Of a stretch of 64,000 nucleotides of DNA, positions 21,508 to 35,309 are shown in pieces. The notes below the pieces were generated by a model, which did no database searches, was not told the origin of the DNA, and saw nothing but the letters and a program-made list of their open reading frames with translations. The translations under genes were made by a program, and so were the position numbers. Numbering within the stretch: the first letter of the stretch is position 1; each line of letters starts with the position of its first letter. Source of the DNA: Lethocerus indicus (lineage: Eukaryota > Arthropoda > Insecta > Hemiptera > Belostomatidae); contig JACDQD010000006.1 in the NCBI GenBank assembly GCA_019843655.1, positions 25,128,246 to 25,192,245 of the forward strand. Direction: 5' to 3'.

Positions 21508-24500
21508 GGTGTTTTAATACTTAAAACACAATAACTTAATTGTTTACTACGATTGCATAAAAGTTCTATAAACATCTTTTTTCTAGAAATTTTCTACGGA
21601 TGAAAATTCTTTTATTTCATTTCGTAAGTATTTTTCATTATATACTTTTGCTGAGAACTAAAATCATGCATCAGTATTAAGGTTAATACACTATTCAGGA
21701 GAACCGCTTGTAATGATTCTAATTACTGGGCGTATGTTTAACGCCTATGCGTGAAAAGCGACTACATACTGAACGTTACATAAATGCAATGCCCGATATT
21801 GATATTTGATTTTTATCCATCTCATTGAATGGACCATTAGAGATGAAGTGCGGATATGAAAATTCGAAACTATTCAGGCGATAATAATATTCACGGATCA
21901 TTGGAGCGCGACAGAGAATTCGTCCTCCAAACAGTTTTCTAACAATGTTCACAGAATCATCTAACCACCTATAGAAACCTGCAACGGACCCTTTTGTATA
22001 AACCCTTCACTAATGAACATTCAACTAATATTGAATGGGTTGAATATGCATTTTTCTTTTCAAATATTCACAAACTCCCCAAACGTTCAATAAATGGTTC
22101 AAGGGCGACCACTCTTTGGCTGCAGTTCAGTGCTACTTAACCTTTACGAAATGCTATTCCCCGTTTTCCATAGAACGTAGTGACGCTCGTTTTTGCCTTT
22201 CTGTTCAAGGTAATGCTACCTAAATATGTTTGAAAAAACAAAAACTAATTTTCTACATCTAGAAATTTCATTGTTTGGACAAGTTTTAAAACGTAGGAAG
22301 TTATAAAAAAAATACTGTTCCTAATATAATTGCCACAAAAATTGCATTTAAACATACAATTTGATTCAACATTAACATAAGTGTAAATATTTTTTAAACA
22401 ACACTTACTAATTGTACCATAAATTCAGTAGTATAAAATTACTAACTTCTTAATGCTAATGAATATTCTGTAAATCAGAATGATCCCAAAAATTTTGACT
22501 TTCCATTTTAGTTCTTACAAAATATTTGTTGCAGTTTCAAGGACTAAAGGGAAAAGACAATTTTGCGGATATTTATGACAACTTAATTTTGAATTTGTGT
22601 TGTCATTTCTACGTTCATATTACTAAATAAGCCTTCTATCAGATATTGTCAAGAGACATAAACAATTTGAAAAACAGACCCAAACAACAACAAAAAAAGA
22701 AAATGAGTCTTTGTATAAACACCAATAAACAAGAATACGCACGGTTACCCAGCGGCAACCGACGTACCTCACCGATCTACAGACGGAAACCCACTGACGT
22801 TGGCGAGAAGCCGAAATTTGGGTGGAGACTACTTCTGAATGTACGCAGCGGTTGACAGAGCGGCGCAGTTAATTGCGAATTTGTCCGTGACCAGATTAGG
22901 AATTCGGCCGCGGTTGGAACCGCGAAAACGTTTCACCCAGACGAAAACCATTCAAATGTTTTCGTATTCGAATTAAACCATAGGACTGGAGAGTTTGGAG
23001 AGGATGGGAAAAGTGTTTGAAAACAACCTTGAGCTTTAAACATATATGTGAGGAAATAAATATATAATATCAACAGCGATTGTGAAAGGCTCTTACTTGT
23101 CAACTAGCACTTCTACGCCCAGCTTTCGGTCATGACATGGAGGTCGGAGAAAACCTACCCACTTATAAAGTCAACATTAAAATGCCAATTAGAATTACAG
23201 CGATTAGCACAGACCGCGTTGCGGTTCATCGACTAGATGGTCGTTTTAGAGAGGGTAGCCTCTTTGTAAGGATAATAGAAAATTCAAAGAACAATTCACT
23301 TTTCCTTCCCTTCGTATGATAAGAGAAAATGACTAAGAAGAAGATTACGCAGATACACTCCGATTTAAAGTTTATGCCAAAGGATTTCCCGCTCCTGTCT
23401 GGACGACTCAACTTTCAGCGATCCTGATTACGTTTCCTATTATTAAATGCTCAAGGTATTCGGGCGATAAATAAATTTAATGCCAAAATAATATTGAACT
23501 ATATTTTACTGTTGTAATTTATGAAAAACGACAACCGTGTACAAGCTCGAGGTACCAAACCAGCGTTTCCTAAACGTTTTCTGATATCAGACCGGTATTT
23601 TATGTATGATATTTGCACGAGCCACAAAATATGATTTACAAGTAATAATTAATTGATTATAATTCTTCTTGGACTCTACAGTCTTGGAGTCTACATGGTT
23701 TTATGGTCAACAGGTCTATTATTCTAATAATTTCTGAGGGCAGGCCTAGGACCATAATTTAAGAAAAACCCGTCCTCGAATTTCCCACTGCGCAATATAG
23801 GTTAGTATTCAATTCGCTCCTGCAGTTTTCTTTGACAGTAAGCGCAGACTATTAAATCTCATGTTTTTTCGTTAATTTGTTAAGCCGAAGGTTGTTTTAG
23901 AGGACATAAATGAGTCGTATATATATATATATATATATAGGCATAAAGTGGCAATTACAGGCGACCGGGGGGCGATAAATTATACGTAATGTGTTTCTTC
24001 GGTCCAAAGAAAACAAAAACCGAATACTCATTACTTCGTTACTGTGAAGGTTTTGTACTGTGTACCGGAACCATTAACCGGTTGTATCATCGCGCGATAA
24101 TTCTACTTTACGTTAGTAGCATTCCTGGCTGTAAGTAGGGTGACGTAGTTGGGCGAGTCGGTTACCCATGAAGAGGTTATTATATAAATGATTATATAAT
24201 TAATAATAGGATACATTATAAATTAAGTATAATTAATGGGAGGGACTACCCCTGGTGGCTATTTTCGGAATAAGGGTCGGAAGCCGTCGTTTTAATGTAG
24301 TTGTATTTTTGCAGTCCGATATCTAATATGTGATGCCAGTACTCACTGCTATGTGGCCGTCCCCTTCTCACTTCCTGTTTCCTGGCACTGGATATCGAAT
24401 CCGGCACGAATATGAGTATTTTTGTGAACTATAGTTGGGTAGATTTGAGCATTCGCGACCAGTCTCGAGCCCCGACTGAGAACACCGTCGTAGTGAGGGG

Positions 24501-26920
24501 GGGCGCTGGAGAAACGGAGCCGGCCGGTCCCCCACTACTCCCCCCATATACGCGTACATCACTTGCCAAGCGCTCACTTAAGCCCGACTTGCAAGACCAA
24601 CTTGACGAGATCGTCCATCCGCATGACGTCAGATCGAGACCTGACACTTGATCCAAACGGACTGCACGTTTCCCCATCAATTACATCCGCGATAACGACT
24701 CAAAATATACAGGAAACATTATTCAGTAAATTATTAGATTTGAAACTTTGAAATTCAAACACAACTATGAAAATACCCCCCCTATCGTTAGACTGAAATA
24801 GGCCGACTTTATCTTAGTGCGATCCCCCATTAATTTCCTCTTAACAATCTTACCTACGCTTTGAAAAGTCCTCGCGTAATGCGCTTTGAACACTCCAGCG
24901 ATGTCGGTTTCATCAATTGGTGACCGCCCGTTGGCTATTTCTAATGACTCAACACAAGCAACCTTGTGGCTCCTGGAACAAGGTCAATATCCGTACCGTC
25001 GAGTAGCACTCGAGATAATTCCGATGTAAAACACCGCCCGATAGCGTATAAACAAGAAAGAAGGACACTGTTGTGTATCATATACGGAATGCATAATTTC
25101 ACTATGAGTCCATTTCTATAATCGATAAACGCCCAGTGGGTTTTTTCCGAGCATAAAATTAAACTTTTAAAATTCGCTGCGGCGGGGGGGGTGTATATTG
25201 TACACTTATGAAATGTACAGCCAATGTTACAGCCTAACACAAATTTAATGTGGAGATTTTACACAATTACCTTGAGAGTTGTTATATATTTCAACACTGA
25301 AATCCAAGAGCGAACAGCCGTCTGAACCTAGTTGAAGCGTAATATGAGAAAGCGTCCAGATTGCCTACTTTGTATGTGCTTTGTGGATGTCAATAGACAC
25401 TTGTGACGTTCGTTCGTTTAAAAAATAAAAGTAAAAATTAATAATTTATTTCTCCGCCTGTTAGGCACAGATACCATTCCTGAACACCCTGACAGTTAAT
25501 GATTTGTTGTCTATTTTAACGATTGAAAATTAACAATCGAAGGAAACTCGAAGAAACTGCTCCAATATCTGAGCTAAACTTTGGTAATAAGATAATATTT
25601 CGTTGAAATCGGTTCACAAAAGCATAATAGCGGCAAACAAAATTTGTCCCCAGCCAAATTCAAATTTTGTTTTAATCTGGCAAGAAAACTACGGGAAATA
25701 ATCATTTATTTTCGAAAAATTGTTGAAACTAAAGAAAAAAGCATTAAAGTAGTGAACATGTTCGTAATTTAATTTTTTCTTTTGAAAATCGTTTCTTTTA
25801 ACCAACGATTCTTTAACTTTTCTTTTAAATGGGCGTGAATAATGAATTGGGTCGGTAAAATTTTAGGTTTTTTTTGTTAATAATAAAGGAAGGCACTCGA
25901 ATCTGGAACAAACATCGACGGTGGCCTCGCTGTTCCGTACAAGTGTGTTTGTTATTTCTTCGATATTTTCCAATTGGTGAATTCGAAGTGGAACTCGTTT
26001 CCGGCAGCCCGATATCGTAGGGTGTTACCAGATAGGCTCGGCTGTTGCAACGTAGAAAAAATCAAACACTCTTATCCCCACCATACATGTGGCAGGGAAG
26101 GCATCTTGTTTACACCTAAACCTCAAGGTCTTTCTCCTGCACAAGCGCTCGTCAAATTATTATTATATATCATTCATTCATTTATTTAATCTTCGATCGG
26201 GCTGCGCAAGCTGTGCCTTCAAAGCCTTTATCGGGTGTCCCGGTTTTGAGCAACCGCAAGGTAAAATGTTTGTAAAATACATTACCGACATAACGACGGT
26301 GAAAAAGGCCTAAGCCGGTCTAGCGTGGGGTGAATGAAATCAGCGAGTAGAGTAGAAAAAGTCTAGTTTAAGAGAAAATGGGAGATTTGAAACTGGAGTG
26401 ATACACCAAACCCTAGCGATACCCTAAACGTCTTTAAAATACTTCCATGGTATGCCAACACTAATATCAGTCTGGCGAAAGCAAATACAGAAATAAGGTT
26501 TTCTGTGAACTTTTATACCAAGTGCAAACGACAAAATTTAAAGACTGTCCCCAACCCAATGCCGAGAGGGAAATATGACGATTATTAAAAAAGAATTATC
26601 GACTATGGTACCTTACCACCGGTGTGATACTATATTTTGATACGAGATTGCAAAATAACAAATAATCCGATCGGGCAATAATTTCGATTGGCTGAAGTAT
26701 TTACCGAGAAATACGAATTCGGTACATGAGAACTGAAGAGGGACGATAATATCGCCTACTTGTTTTCGTGTGAATAAAAAATGCCTAATACGAGGTCGCG
26801 GTCAATGTACCGCAAAACTGCTTTCGATTCATTTAGACGTTTCAAATTGGATTTTTATTTTATGTAAGGCCATTTCCCAGCAATTTCAATCCTTTTTTTT
26901 GGTTTCACTTCTTTTATTTT
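21508..26920. other. No gene recognised
   Basis: AT-rich sequence with short unconvincing frames. A (TA)n run lies at 23918-23939 and a short G-run at 25184-25190. I see no exon with conserved sequence on either strand. Confidence 0.45.
23918..23939. repeat. (TA)n microsatellite
   Basis: Eleven uninterrupted TA units. Confidence 0.95.
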
Positions 26921-26959
26921 GTACAATCAACATTGAATGTTATAAGTACAAATTCTGTA

Positions 26960-27165
26960 TGTATTTTTTTTTCATATGTATGTCCGGGATATTACGACTT
27001 CGTCGACTGTCGGTATATTGAGGTCGTGGTGGATTGTTTGGTTAGAAACGTACCGGGGAGCATTAAGGATGGTACGAAGGACTTTTAGATCAATTTTGAT
27101 ATCCGTTCTAGTAATGGTCTTAAAAATCCAAATTTTCGGTTTAAGTCAATTCTTTTGAATCGGGT
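26960..27165 (-). mobile_element. Jockey-like LINE 3' fragment
   Basis: Matches 19100-19390 with an internal deletion: the APWYVSN-coding part (27010-27085) is followed directly by the SKL-coding part (27086-27165). The shared 3' tail words precede it at 26915-26965. Confidence 0.8.
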
Positions 27166-27737
27166 ATGGGAATTCCACTTGAATTTCAATCCTGCCCGAA
27201 AATATCGTAGTCTATTATATTAATTCATTCGTTTCGAAATTCGCGAAGTTGCAAGCCATAGGTACAATTTATCGATCATTATATAGTTCAGAATTTACAT
27301 TAGCTAAATATATTATTAAGAATATTAATGTATGTTATTTAATTAATAACAGAAAAAAGTTTCGGATTATTTGAATTGTTGTCTAAAGGGACCTTTCTTC
27401 CTACCCCCTAACCTTTCTATAGGTTAGTGGGAGAAGGCGAGGCAACGCTCGGCTTTATTCGTATTTGAACACGAATTTATACATTGGATCTTGGCCACAG
27501 AAGACTCTTCTTCAGAGAGAAAACTAATAGGATCATGGCAGCTACCGCACGGACGTAGTCTTTCATTATTCATAGAGTCGACGCGAAGGTCGAAATTGTC
27601 ATCTGACCAACTCTATGCATTACAATCAATCTCGCATAGATCATTTATAGAAATAGTATTAGAGAATCAAATAAAAAGTCATAACCGTAATTGAAAACTG
27701 AGGAAATTATTATAACGAACAAGATTTAAAAAAAGTG

Positions 27738-27940
27738 TTTATTGCTTCCGTTACAGGTTCATTTTGTCAACTGAGTCGAAACACAAACTATTTGAGCAAT
27801 TTTCAATATCTACAATTTGTATTTTTCTACCCGATCGCGTTTAAAATTTCATTTACATTTTTTCGCAAAAGTATAAAAAAAATATAAAAAATAAATCACA
27901 ATTGAAATATCTTTTTGAATCCGCTCGATTTTTATAAATT
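27738..27940 (-). other. Probable 3' UTR of hexokinase
   Basis: The minus strand runs from the TAG at 27941-27943 into AT-rich DNA with an AATAAA (27738-27743). Other weaker signals lie between, so the true end is uncertain. Confidence 0.4.
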
Positions 27941-30900
27941 CTACACGACGCCGGCTGACCTCTCTCGGATTTTGACGGCGATGGCGGCCGTCAGCGCTGC
28001 TCCCTTTCCGCTTCCGTCTTCGGCCAACAACATTCGGAACTAAAATTATAAATTAAATTGTATTAAAAAAAGGTACAGCCCATATAAATCGCAATAATGT
28101 GAAATGAATAATGAATTTCATGGGGTAATGTTAATTTTAAGTGAATTTCAACCACATTCAACGATGACAGAGATTAATACTAGGCAATTAATTCTTCGTA
28201 CAATATAAAATATTATTGAATAAATTAATATAACAAAGAATTTATTGGTACATAAGTTTAGTTCCCAATAAAAATTACGAAGAGCCATGTTTTTCATTAC
28301 AATGCACTTTTAAAGCAATGAAATGAATTTAAAAATTTCATATGAATAAAACTGCATTTTAATAAACAGGATATTTAATTTCAAACTATTTATATTTTAT
28401 TTTCTTCGTTAGAGCCCGCCTGAAGCAGGCGCCTGTCTAATACTACCCCTAACAACACGGGTGTATTGCGGGTCTAGTATCAGAACGGTAATACGCTTAG
28501 CATTGAGCGCCGTTATTTCAAACGAAATATATAATTGAAATATTATTACATCAACATTCTTTTTACTTGTTATGCACAACGTCTAAACACCGGTTCAATC
28601 TTTATTTAATTTATTACTTAATTAATTAATTATCATTATTAATCTAATGATTCATTTTATTGTATTTCAAATGTGATTATCCCTGGGAAATATCAATAAT
28701 AAAATGTAACTGGATTCACAATTTTTTACGAAAAAACCATTACCAAGTAAATTTGAAGCAGATATGATTAATGAAGAATTTACGGTATGAACTTAATTTA
28801 CACATGTTGGCAACAATCCACTTTTACTTATATATATTAAATAATATTACTAATAATGTTACTGATATTTTTTCTGTGTTATGATATTTGAAAATTAATT
28901 TACTCACAGCATACTGAGGTGCAAGTAGGGCGATGAATTTCTCCATCCACATTTTTAACCTGGGATGATTCTTGTAGAGAGATCCATCAACTGCAATTGT
29001 AACGTCTAGCCTGTTCATGTGTTTGAGTAATTCTGATAAGCCTAAAAAGAATTTAAAATCGTGTTTTAATTTAAACATTTGCCATTTTTTTATATACAAT
29101 GATAGGATATATAAATTTTATTGTTATAAATAATTAGGAGAAAAAATTCTATCTATACAAAGGAATTTATTAGAAGTTAGTGCCCAACAAAATAAGGCAG
29201 AAATTATTGAATTAAATGAACAAACTGTAGGAACTATTTTTTTATATTACCTAAAAACAATTATAATTTTACGTACATAACATATTGTTGTGTGTGTAGA
29301 CTATATTATTCAGAAATGTTTCATTTATACCAATATTGTTATTTGTTCTAATACTACTATATAGGCTACTATACAAGTTACTTCCATTTTTTTTATATAA
29401 AAACGTATTATAAATATTTGAGTTTGACTATATTTTTATTTTGTAACCTATACTGAATATTGTTTTCCTTAATAGTAAGTAGTTTTTACTCACAGACTGA
29501 TACAAGAAGAGCCGCTCTGAGTGAGACCATTTCGCAGACTAATTTAACGATTGCTATATCATCACTGGTGTAAGTCAAATCGAACAGGTCCAGCACTTTT
29601 TCTGTTTCTTCAGTTGTATTCATTACTGTGTCGCTGAAACCAGCATTAAAAAGTGTTATTAATAATTTAAGAGTTATTTAAGATAACAAAGTATTCAGCA
29701 CAGTTAGTCAATACAGGTAATTCCAGTAAAGATAAGGCAGAATAAGAGATAAAATTAAATTAAATCAATTAATTAATGTTTATGAATTTGGGTGGAGTGT
29801 ATAGTGAACTCTTAGTAAATATATACAATATTTTTAAATTATGTTATTTATTCTTTGAAACTAATCTCCCTCTGAATATAATTATGTATTCCCCTTCTTT
29901 AATACTTTTGTATAGACACAATTATGCTCTAATTTTTTTGTTTCAACCCCGTTATGTGACGATTATAAACTAATTCCAGTGTATTATATGATATAAATTC
30001 GCGCTTACAGTTCTATGTGCGAAACGTAGGATGAATTGAAGGCGTTGGGGACCTGCAACTTTTTGGTGACGTCGCCCCCGAAAAGGAGATTCTCCTTGGC
30101 CAGATGTACCAGTATGACTCGAACAGTTTCGCCCAAGTATTTTCCACCGATGTATTTTTCGAACCTGAAACGCGTTAAAGGTTTTCTTTTGTCCTCTCTT
30201 TTTGCTTCTGTCCATTTATTGAATTTTCAATATATATTTATAATAGAATAACGCATTGTAGCCACTCACGTGAAAGAGTTTGTGAAGAGAGAATTTTCGT
30301 CAACTTGTTTGTCGAAATGCGTTCTGACGAAGTCGATCAATCCGTTGTCACCGTACGCACCCCACTCGGTATTTATAACAACCTGAAATAAATAATAAAT
30401 AATCATTACATAAGTGATGTATAATGCACTTATGAACTTAATAATGATGCATTTTTGTCATAATAAACGTACGCATTTTCGATGGATATGGAAAGCCTAT
30501 TACCGCTCAAACGGTAATATTGTTACCTGAATATTTTTTATTAAATTCAAGTACAAGTAGCGAACTTACTTCTTTCTCTCCGTGCCTCTCCGCTTCCCAG
30601 TGGTAGACCTTTTCGGCCTTCTCAACGTAGCAGGCGTTGCTTCCTGTACCCAGTATAAGACCGATTCGAGTTCGTTTGTCCAGGGCCGCACCTTGCATCA
30701 GTGTACCTGCATTGAATATTGAATAGTATAATTGACGTTCAGCGTTTACAACGCTCTTAAAGCGAAGCGCCTTCGACCAACCGCCAAGAGGCGTAAGCCA
30801 CTTGGCCGAATGTCGATCGATCGAAAAATGTACGGAAACCCAAATATTAAAAACAGTGCCCACAGGATGCCTCAACGGCGACAAGTTTAGTAATATTTTC

Positions 30901-33900
30901 AGTGTACTGATTCAAGTACTATTATTTTTACACGGATTAAGTTTTGCAATCCAGCAAATCGAAATTAATAATCGAATGCTTTCCCCTTTACGCTTTCATC
31001 TTTCCCATTCGGTTCCTGATTCTTCCCACGTCCTGATAGAACGCCCCAAAAGTCTATTACAAATTGACCTACCGGTCGAATCGTTGAGGATGGCGACGAC
31101 GTCGATATCGCTGTGTCCCTGCCTCTTCATCGCCTCCCTCAGCATCTGGACAGTGTCCTTGCCTTCGACAGAACTTGCCGCGAAGGACTTCGTCCACTGT
31201 CGCAGTATGCCGACGTCCAACGAGCGCTGGTGCATTGGAAACGAGAAGGAGAAGCCTGCGAAAAAACGGTGGAATTTGTGAATATTTTTGACTCCGGACA
31301 AAATAGATTCAATAATAAATGTGAAAAAAGCGCGAAAACGCTTGATACCATCCGGTTTTATAAAAAAATATCCAATAAAAGTGTTACTATCGCACATTTA
31401 ATAATAATTTTTATAAACTTAATTAGAAATAAAATTTCTTACGTTTTATCTCCCTACTGTCCTGGAAGTTCAAGTAAAGAGAAAGCGTAAAAAAGTGTCC
31501 AAACTGTAATTGTGATTTACCTAATGGTAATTTCTTGTGTGCTATTCCCTCGGAGTCGATGAATGCCGATACGCATTGTGCCAGGTAGTCGAACAGGGCG
31601 TTGCCGCACCCCAACCTGAGTTCGTCACTTATGTGATATTTCTTGACGTGTTCCACCGCTATCTGTCCCCCCTTCAGCTGCAGGTAGAGCACCCTGAAGT
31701 TGGTACCGCCCAAGTCCAGGGCCAGGAAGTCGCCCTCCTCTGCAAAACGCGACGGGTTTATATTTCATTTCACCCCGTTATCTACCCCCCTTTGGTATAT
31801 TTTAACGAAAGGCAATTGGATAGCAGGAAGAGGTTCTTATGTATAAGGGAAAAAACAGTTCGGAGCCCCAAACAACCAGAAACAACCGTATATATAATCC
31901 TGACCACAGTGAAGTGGCAATGCTGGTAGAACGCTTCATCGACAGTTTTTCTGTTTCTATTTGATTTCATTCTCTCTTCTGGTGGGACAAAGTTTTTTTA
32001 CAAAGCATCGTTTTCCACGCGCCGATATTTTTAAGCGCTTTAACATATTAGTAACGGAATAATTCGAAGCATCCATCAGTCGCCCAGTGAAATTGGCGAG
32101 ATGCCGAAAACTGTTTAGCAAAATAAAGAAACCAAATTTTTTGGAGCGGGGAAGAAAATCGCAAGAATAACCAAAACCAAAGAGATACAACAGTGGCGTA
32201 CAAACAAACATCAAAAATAAATACTGGGGTTCTGAATAATTCAGCGGCCCCTTGAAGGTAGTGCCAGATAACTCCAGGCACTTTCAATAATCGTTGACCC
32301 ATATTCTTCAAGTATCGTCCTAATTCGCAGCGATAATTTCCGGTATCTTACAGTATACGACATCGAAACATTGTATGATCCTAATGCAAATTTAACAGAA
32401 ACCTCCGACACCAATAGTAGAGTTGGTTATTCATTCGAAAGGGTCAGCTTATGTACATTAAGAATGATTGCCTGTAATAATTAAATAAATTCTGTATTTA
32501 ATATACAATTCCGCACTATAACATAAGTACAAGCTGTCCTTGCACATATGACATATATGCGCAATACGTGAAAGAGTCGCAATAAGACATTGACCAGGGG
32601 GAGGGACTGACCTAGGGACAAATTCGACATATTCTGTAATCTGAGGCGCCTGTTTATCTTTGAAGATTTGACCGGATGAATTATATCTCGTTTTTGTCCG
32701 AACAGCGCAAATATTCTGGCGCACGTTCTTATCTCGTTACAGTGAGATGAGCGAAATACGCGAAATGAGTCGCAGGCGAAAATTGCCTAATGACAACGTA
32801 TTGCGCGCCATATAGAACTGATATGTACCGCTGCGGTACATAACTGCGGAGAATCAAAATGCAATAGAAATGTGCATTAAAAAACAAAAAATAGTACCTG
32901 TGCCATCGGGCAATTCTGGTATGTAAGTGTTTTCCATTTGAAGTGACGAATCTTCATCTTTAATTCCTTTCTCGAGTTCCTCCAGGAAAAATTCTCCCAG
33001 CGTCAATACCTGACTGCCGGACAACATCAGGCATTTCAATTCATCTTCCACCTGAAATCGTACAAATAATTTATTTAAAAAAAAAGCATCATACCGTAGA
33101 TTTTGTGTGTTTCTATCTCCTCTCGCTGGTTTGGTCTTTTGCTAGACCTGTTTCGGCTGCTCGCCATCTTCAGTAGCGGTGTTAGTCACTTTTGGCACTT
33201 TGGATGTTTTTCGGGCATCCTCACTGCACTGTCACTGTCACTTGTACAGTGCAAACCACAAAAAACATCCAAAGTGACTGACACCGCTACTGAAGATGGC
33301 GAGCGGCCGCAACCGGTCCACGGTTTTCCAACCCCTCGCAGATCACAAAACAGGTATATTAAAAGAGCACCATGTTTTAACGGTATTAAACAATCAGGGG
33401 AAATTAATCAACGGAGATACTCCCAAGTGGAATCAACTAACCCGGATATTAACAGTTCCAGCATTAATAATTCAAGATAATGTACATTTTTTATATATTA
33501 AGAAAATTAGTTTTCGAAGTATTTATACTCAATATTGAGTATGTCTACATAATAGTGTATACTTGAGTTTGAAGTTGTTGTAGTCGAATAAAGCGATTAT
33601 TTATTGTCGCGTATTTTCCAGAAAACCAACCACTGCGCAATGACAGGATGGAATTTATTGAAATCATAATAAATAAAAAAAAATTTTGAAAATCGGTAAT
33701 TGAATTCGGTTTTATTTGAGGAATGGAAGAATGTTTGTTCCAATGAATGTCGCAAAAAAGATTTTGAGTAAAAAACTCATTTACTGAACACTATTTGAAA
33801 AATTCTCCGCGAATTTTTGGCATCTAATCAACTCAAAAGATGAAATAAGGAATCGTTAAAACAAATTGCAATTACAACTATTGTAATTGCTTAAAAAAAT

Positions 33901-34342
33901 AGTTAACGGGGCATTGATTATCCTCACCGCTAATTATTTGCTAATTGGCAAGGCAATTGGGCCCACTAGTGTTGGTTATATAATCTGGAAAGGAAATTTC
34001 TCAAGTGCGATGGCCTGACGGCATTTCAGACATAATATTAGATAAGGGAAGTCAGCTCGGACAAAAAAAATATTATTTAATTAATCAAAGAAAGACTGAT
34101 GTCTCGCATGAATATATATTATCGGGGTTATATAACGCCGGCAATTACGACCATTCAGTTATTTTATTTCGTGATAATTACAATTCCTTCCTCCTAAGTA
34201 ATGAATGAAGTATTATCCTTGTGCCGAAAGTTTTTCAACAACTTACTTTCTTTTGTACGAGAGCATCGAACAGTTTGTAGGGGGCGATTTCCTCTTTAAT
34301 CGCCTCGGTGATGACAGATTCTTCGGGCCTGATGATCCTCAT
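27941..34342 (-). CDS. Hex: Hexokinase (ATP-dependent glucose phosphorylation), complete
   Basis: Cytosolic first enzyme of glycolysis: hexose + ATP to hexose 6-phosphate. Ten coding exons, in transcript order: 34342-34247, 33051-32898, 31739-31521, 31255-31073, 30706-30570, 30382-30270, 30164-30009, 29633-29494, 29041-28908, 28039-27941. Every junction is GT-AG and all phases join to 476 aa, the usual length of a single-unit (about 50 kDa) animal hexokinase. Motifs: [12 protein letters not shown] (89-100, phosphate 1), [12 protein letters not shown] and WTKSF (sugar site), LNDSTGTL with catalytic Asp215, LGTGSNACY (236-244), [10 protein letters not shown] (266-275), [10 protein letters not shown] (417-426), [10 protein letters not shown] (451-460, ATP site). 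The start ATG at 34342 follows an acceptor at 34384, so a non-coding exon lies further upstream (not located). Odd: WTKSF for the usual WTKGF and NDST for NDTV. Intron 1 contains the foldback element at 33094-33357. Confidence 0.95.
33094..33357. mobile_element. Head-to-head pair of hammerhead-family elements in hexokinase intron 1
   Basis: The left arm (33094-33247) runs from CCGTAGATTTTGTGTGTTTC to CACTGTCACTTGTAC; the right arm (33250-33357) returns through AAAAACATCCAAAGTGACTG, ACCGCTACTGAAGATGGCGA and AACCCCTCGCAGATCACAAA. Left ribozyme (minus strand): ACCGGT has become ACAGGT, so stem III is broken. Right ribozyme (plus): GAA has become GCA and stem I is lost. The right terminus equals the left terminus of the copy at 37129. 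Confidence 0.8.
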
Positions 34343-34383
34343 TTTTTGACTTGGGTTGTTTACTTCGATTATTGAAAAAAAAT

Positions 34384-35264
34384 CTGCAAACAACACTACG
34401 TTTTAATTACGGGTTGATTTTAAGACGCACCGTAAAAAATAAGATAATATAAAAAATATAATGGAAATTCGCAGTTAATTCATTATATTACAGAGCCGAG
34501 ACATGTCTATTGGGCTATAGCTATTGGGAAATAGTTTAAAAGTGGAAGTTTAAATTTTCTAGCGTATTTTTTTGTGAAAATAGGAGATAGTACTCTGCCC
34601 TGTTATTGAAAAATAAATACTAGTCAGATTTAAAAACCGATGATTAAAAAATTAATTATGGTTGATTAAAAAAATATAAGAGAAGCCGATATAAGGTCGT
34701 TAGCATTGCAGTTTTTTAAATAAGGAGGTCGTTGACATTCCAAATCAGGATCATGTTTTCGCACTATTTTGTCTTTGTTTTCTTTTTAATACAAAATGTC
34801 AACTCGATGATAAATTAATGTTATCGACAATTCGCGAACAAGTACTCATATGTTAATATTTTTCTCTTTATTGAATATATATGAAGCAAATAGCACCATT
34901 AATACAAAATAAATATCAGTAGTATCAGGCCGATGTATTATATAAAAAAACTATGTTTACTATAAACAGAAACCATAATGAGAGCGAACAAGGTTTTACC
35001 GTCATATAAAACTTCAGCTGTCAGAATCTACAAGTATACACAAGATTATATCTATATAATGCCCCTTTTTGGCGGATCGACTGAAAGACGCGACTGAAAA
35101 TATTTATTCAATCTTTTTAAAATCTGAATTGCCCATTATCGTTGCAATAAATTGGTGGTTTTTCGAGTAATAATAATTATTAAAACCTATAGTGGGCAGA
35201 CCTTGGTAACACTAATAGGGGGGTTCACGCCGCTGAATGCGGTTCTTATAGACTTCTGAACTGC

Positions 35265-35309
<45 letters not shown>

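Noticed and set aside
21297..21534. Two overlapping small frames of a Cys/Val-rich peptide, similar to frames at 19869 and 33103
   Set aside because: The similarity is due to the shared non-coding hammerhead-family element; frames are not conserved between copies.
28410..28520. GC-richer island in hexokinase intron 9 that might be a SINE or RNA gene
   Set aside because: No A/B boxes, no clear secondary structure and no second copy in the window.
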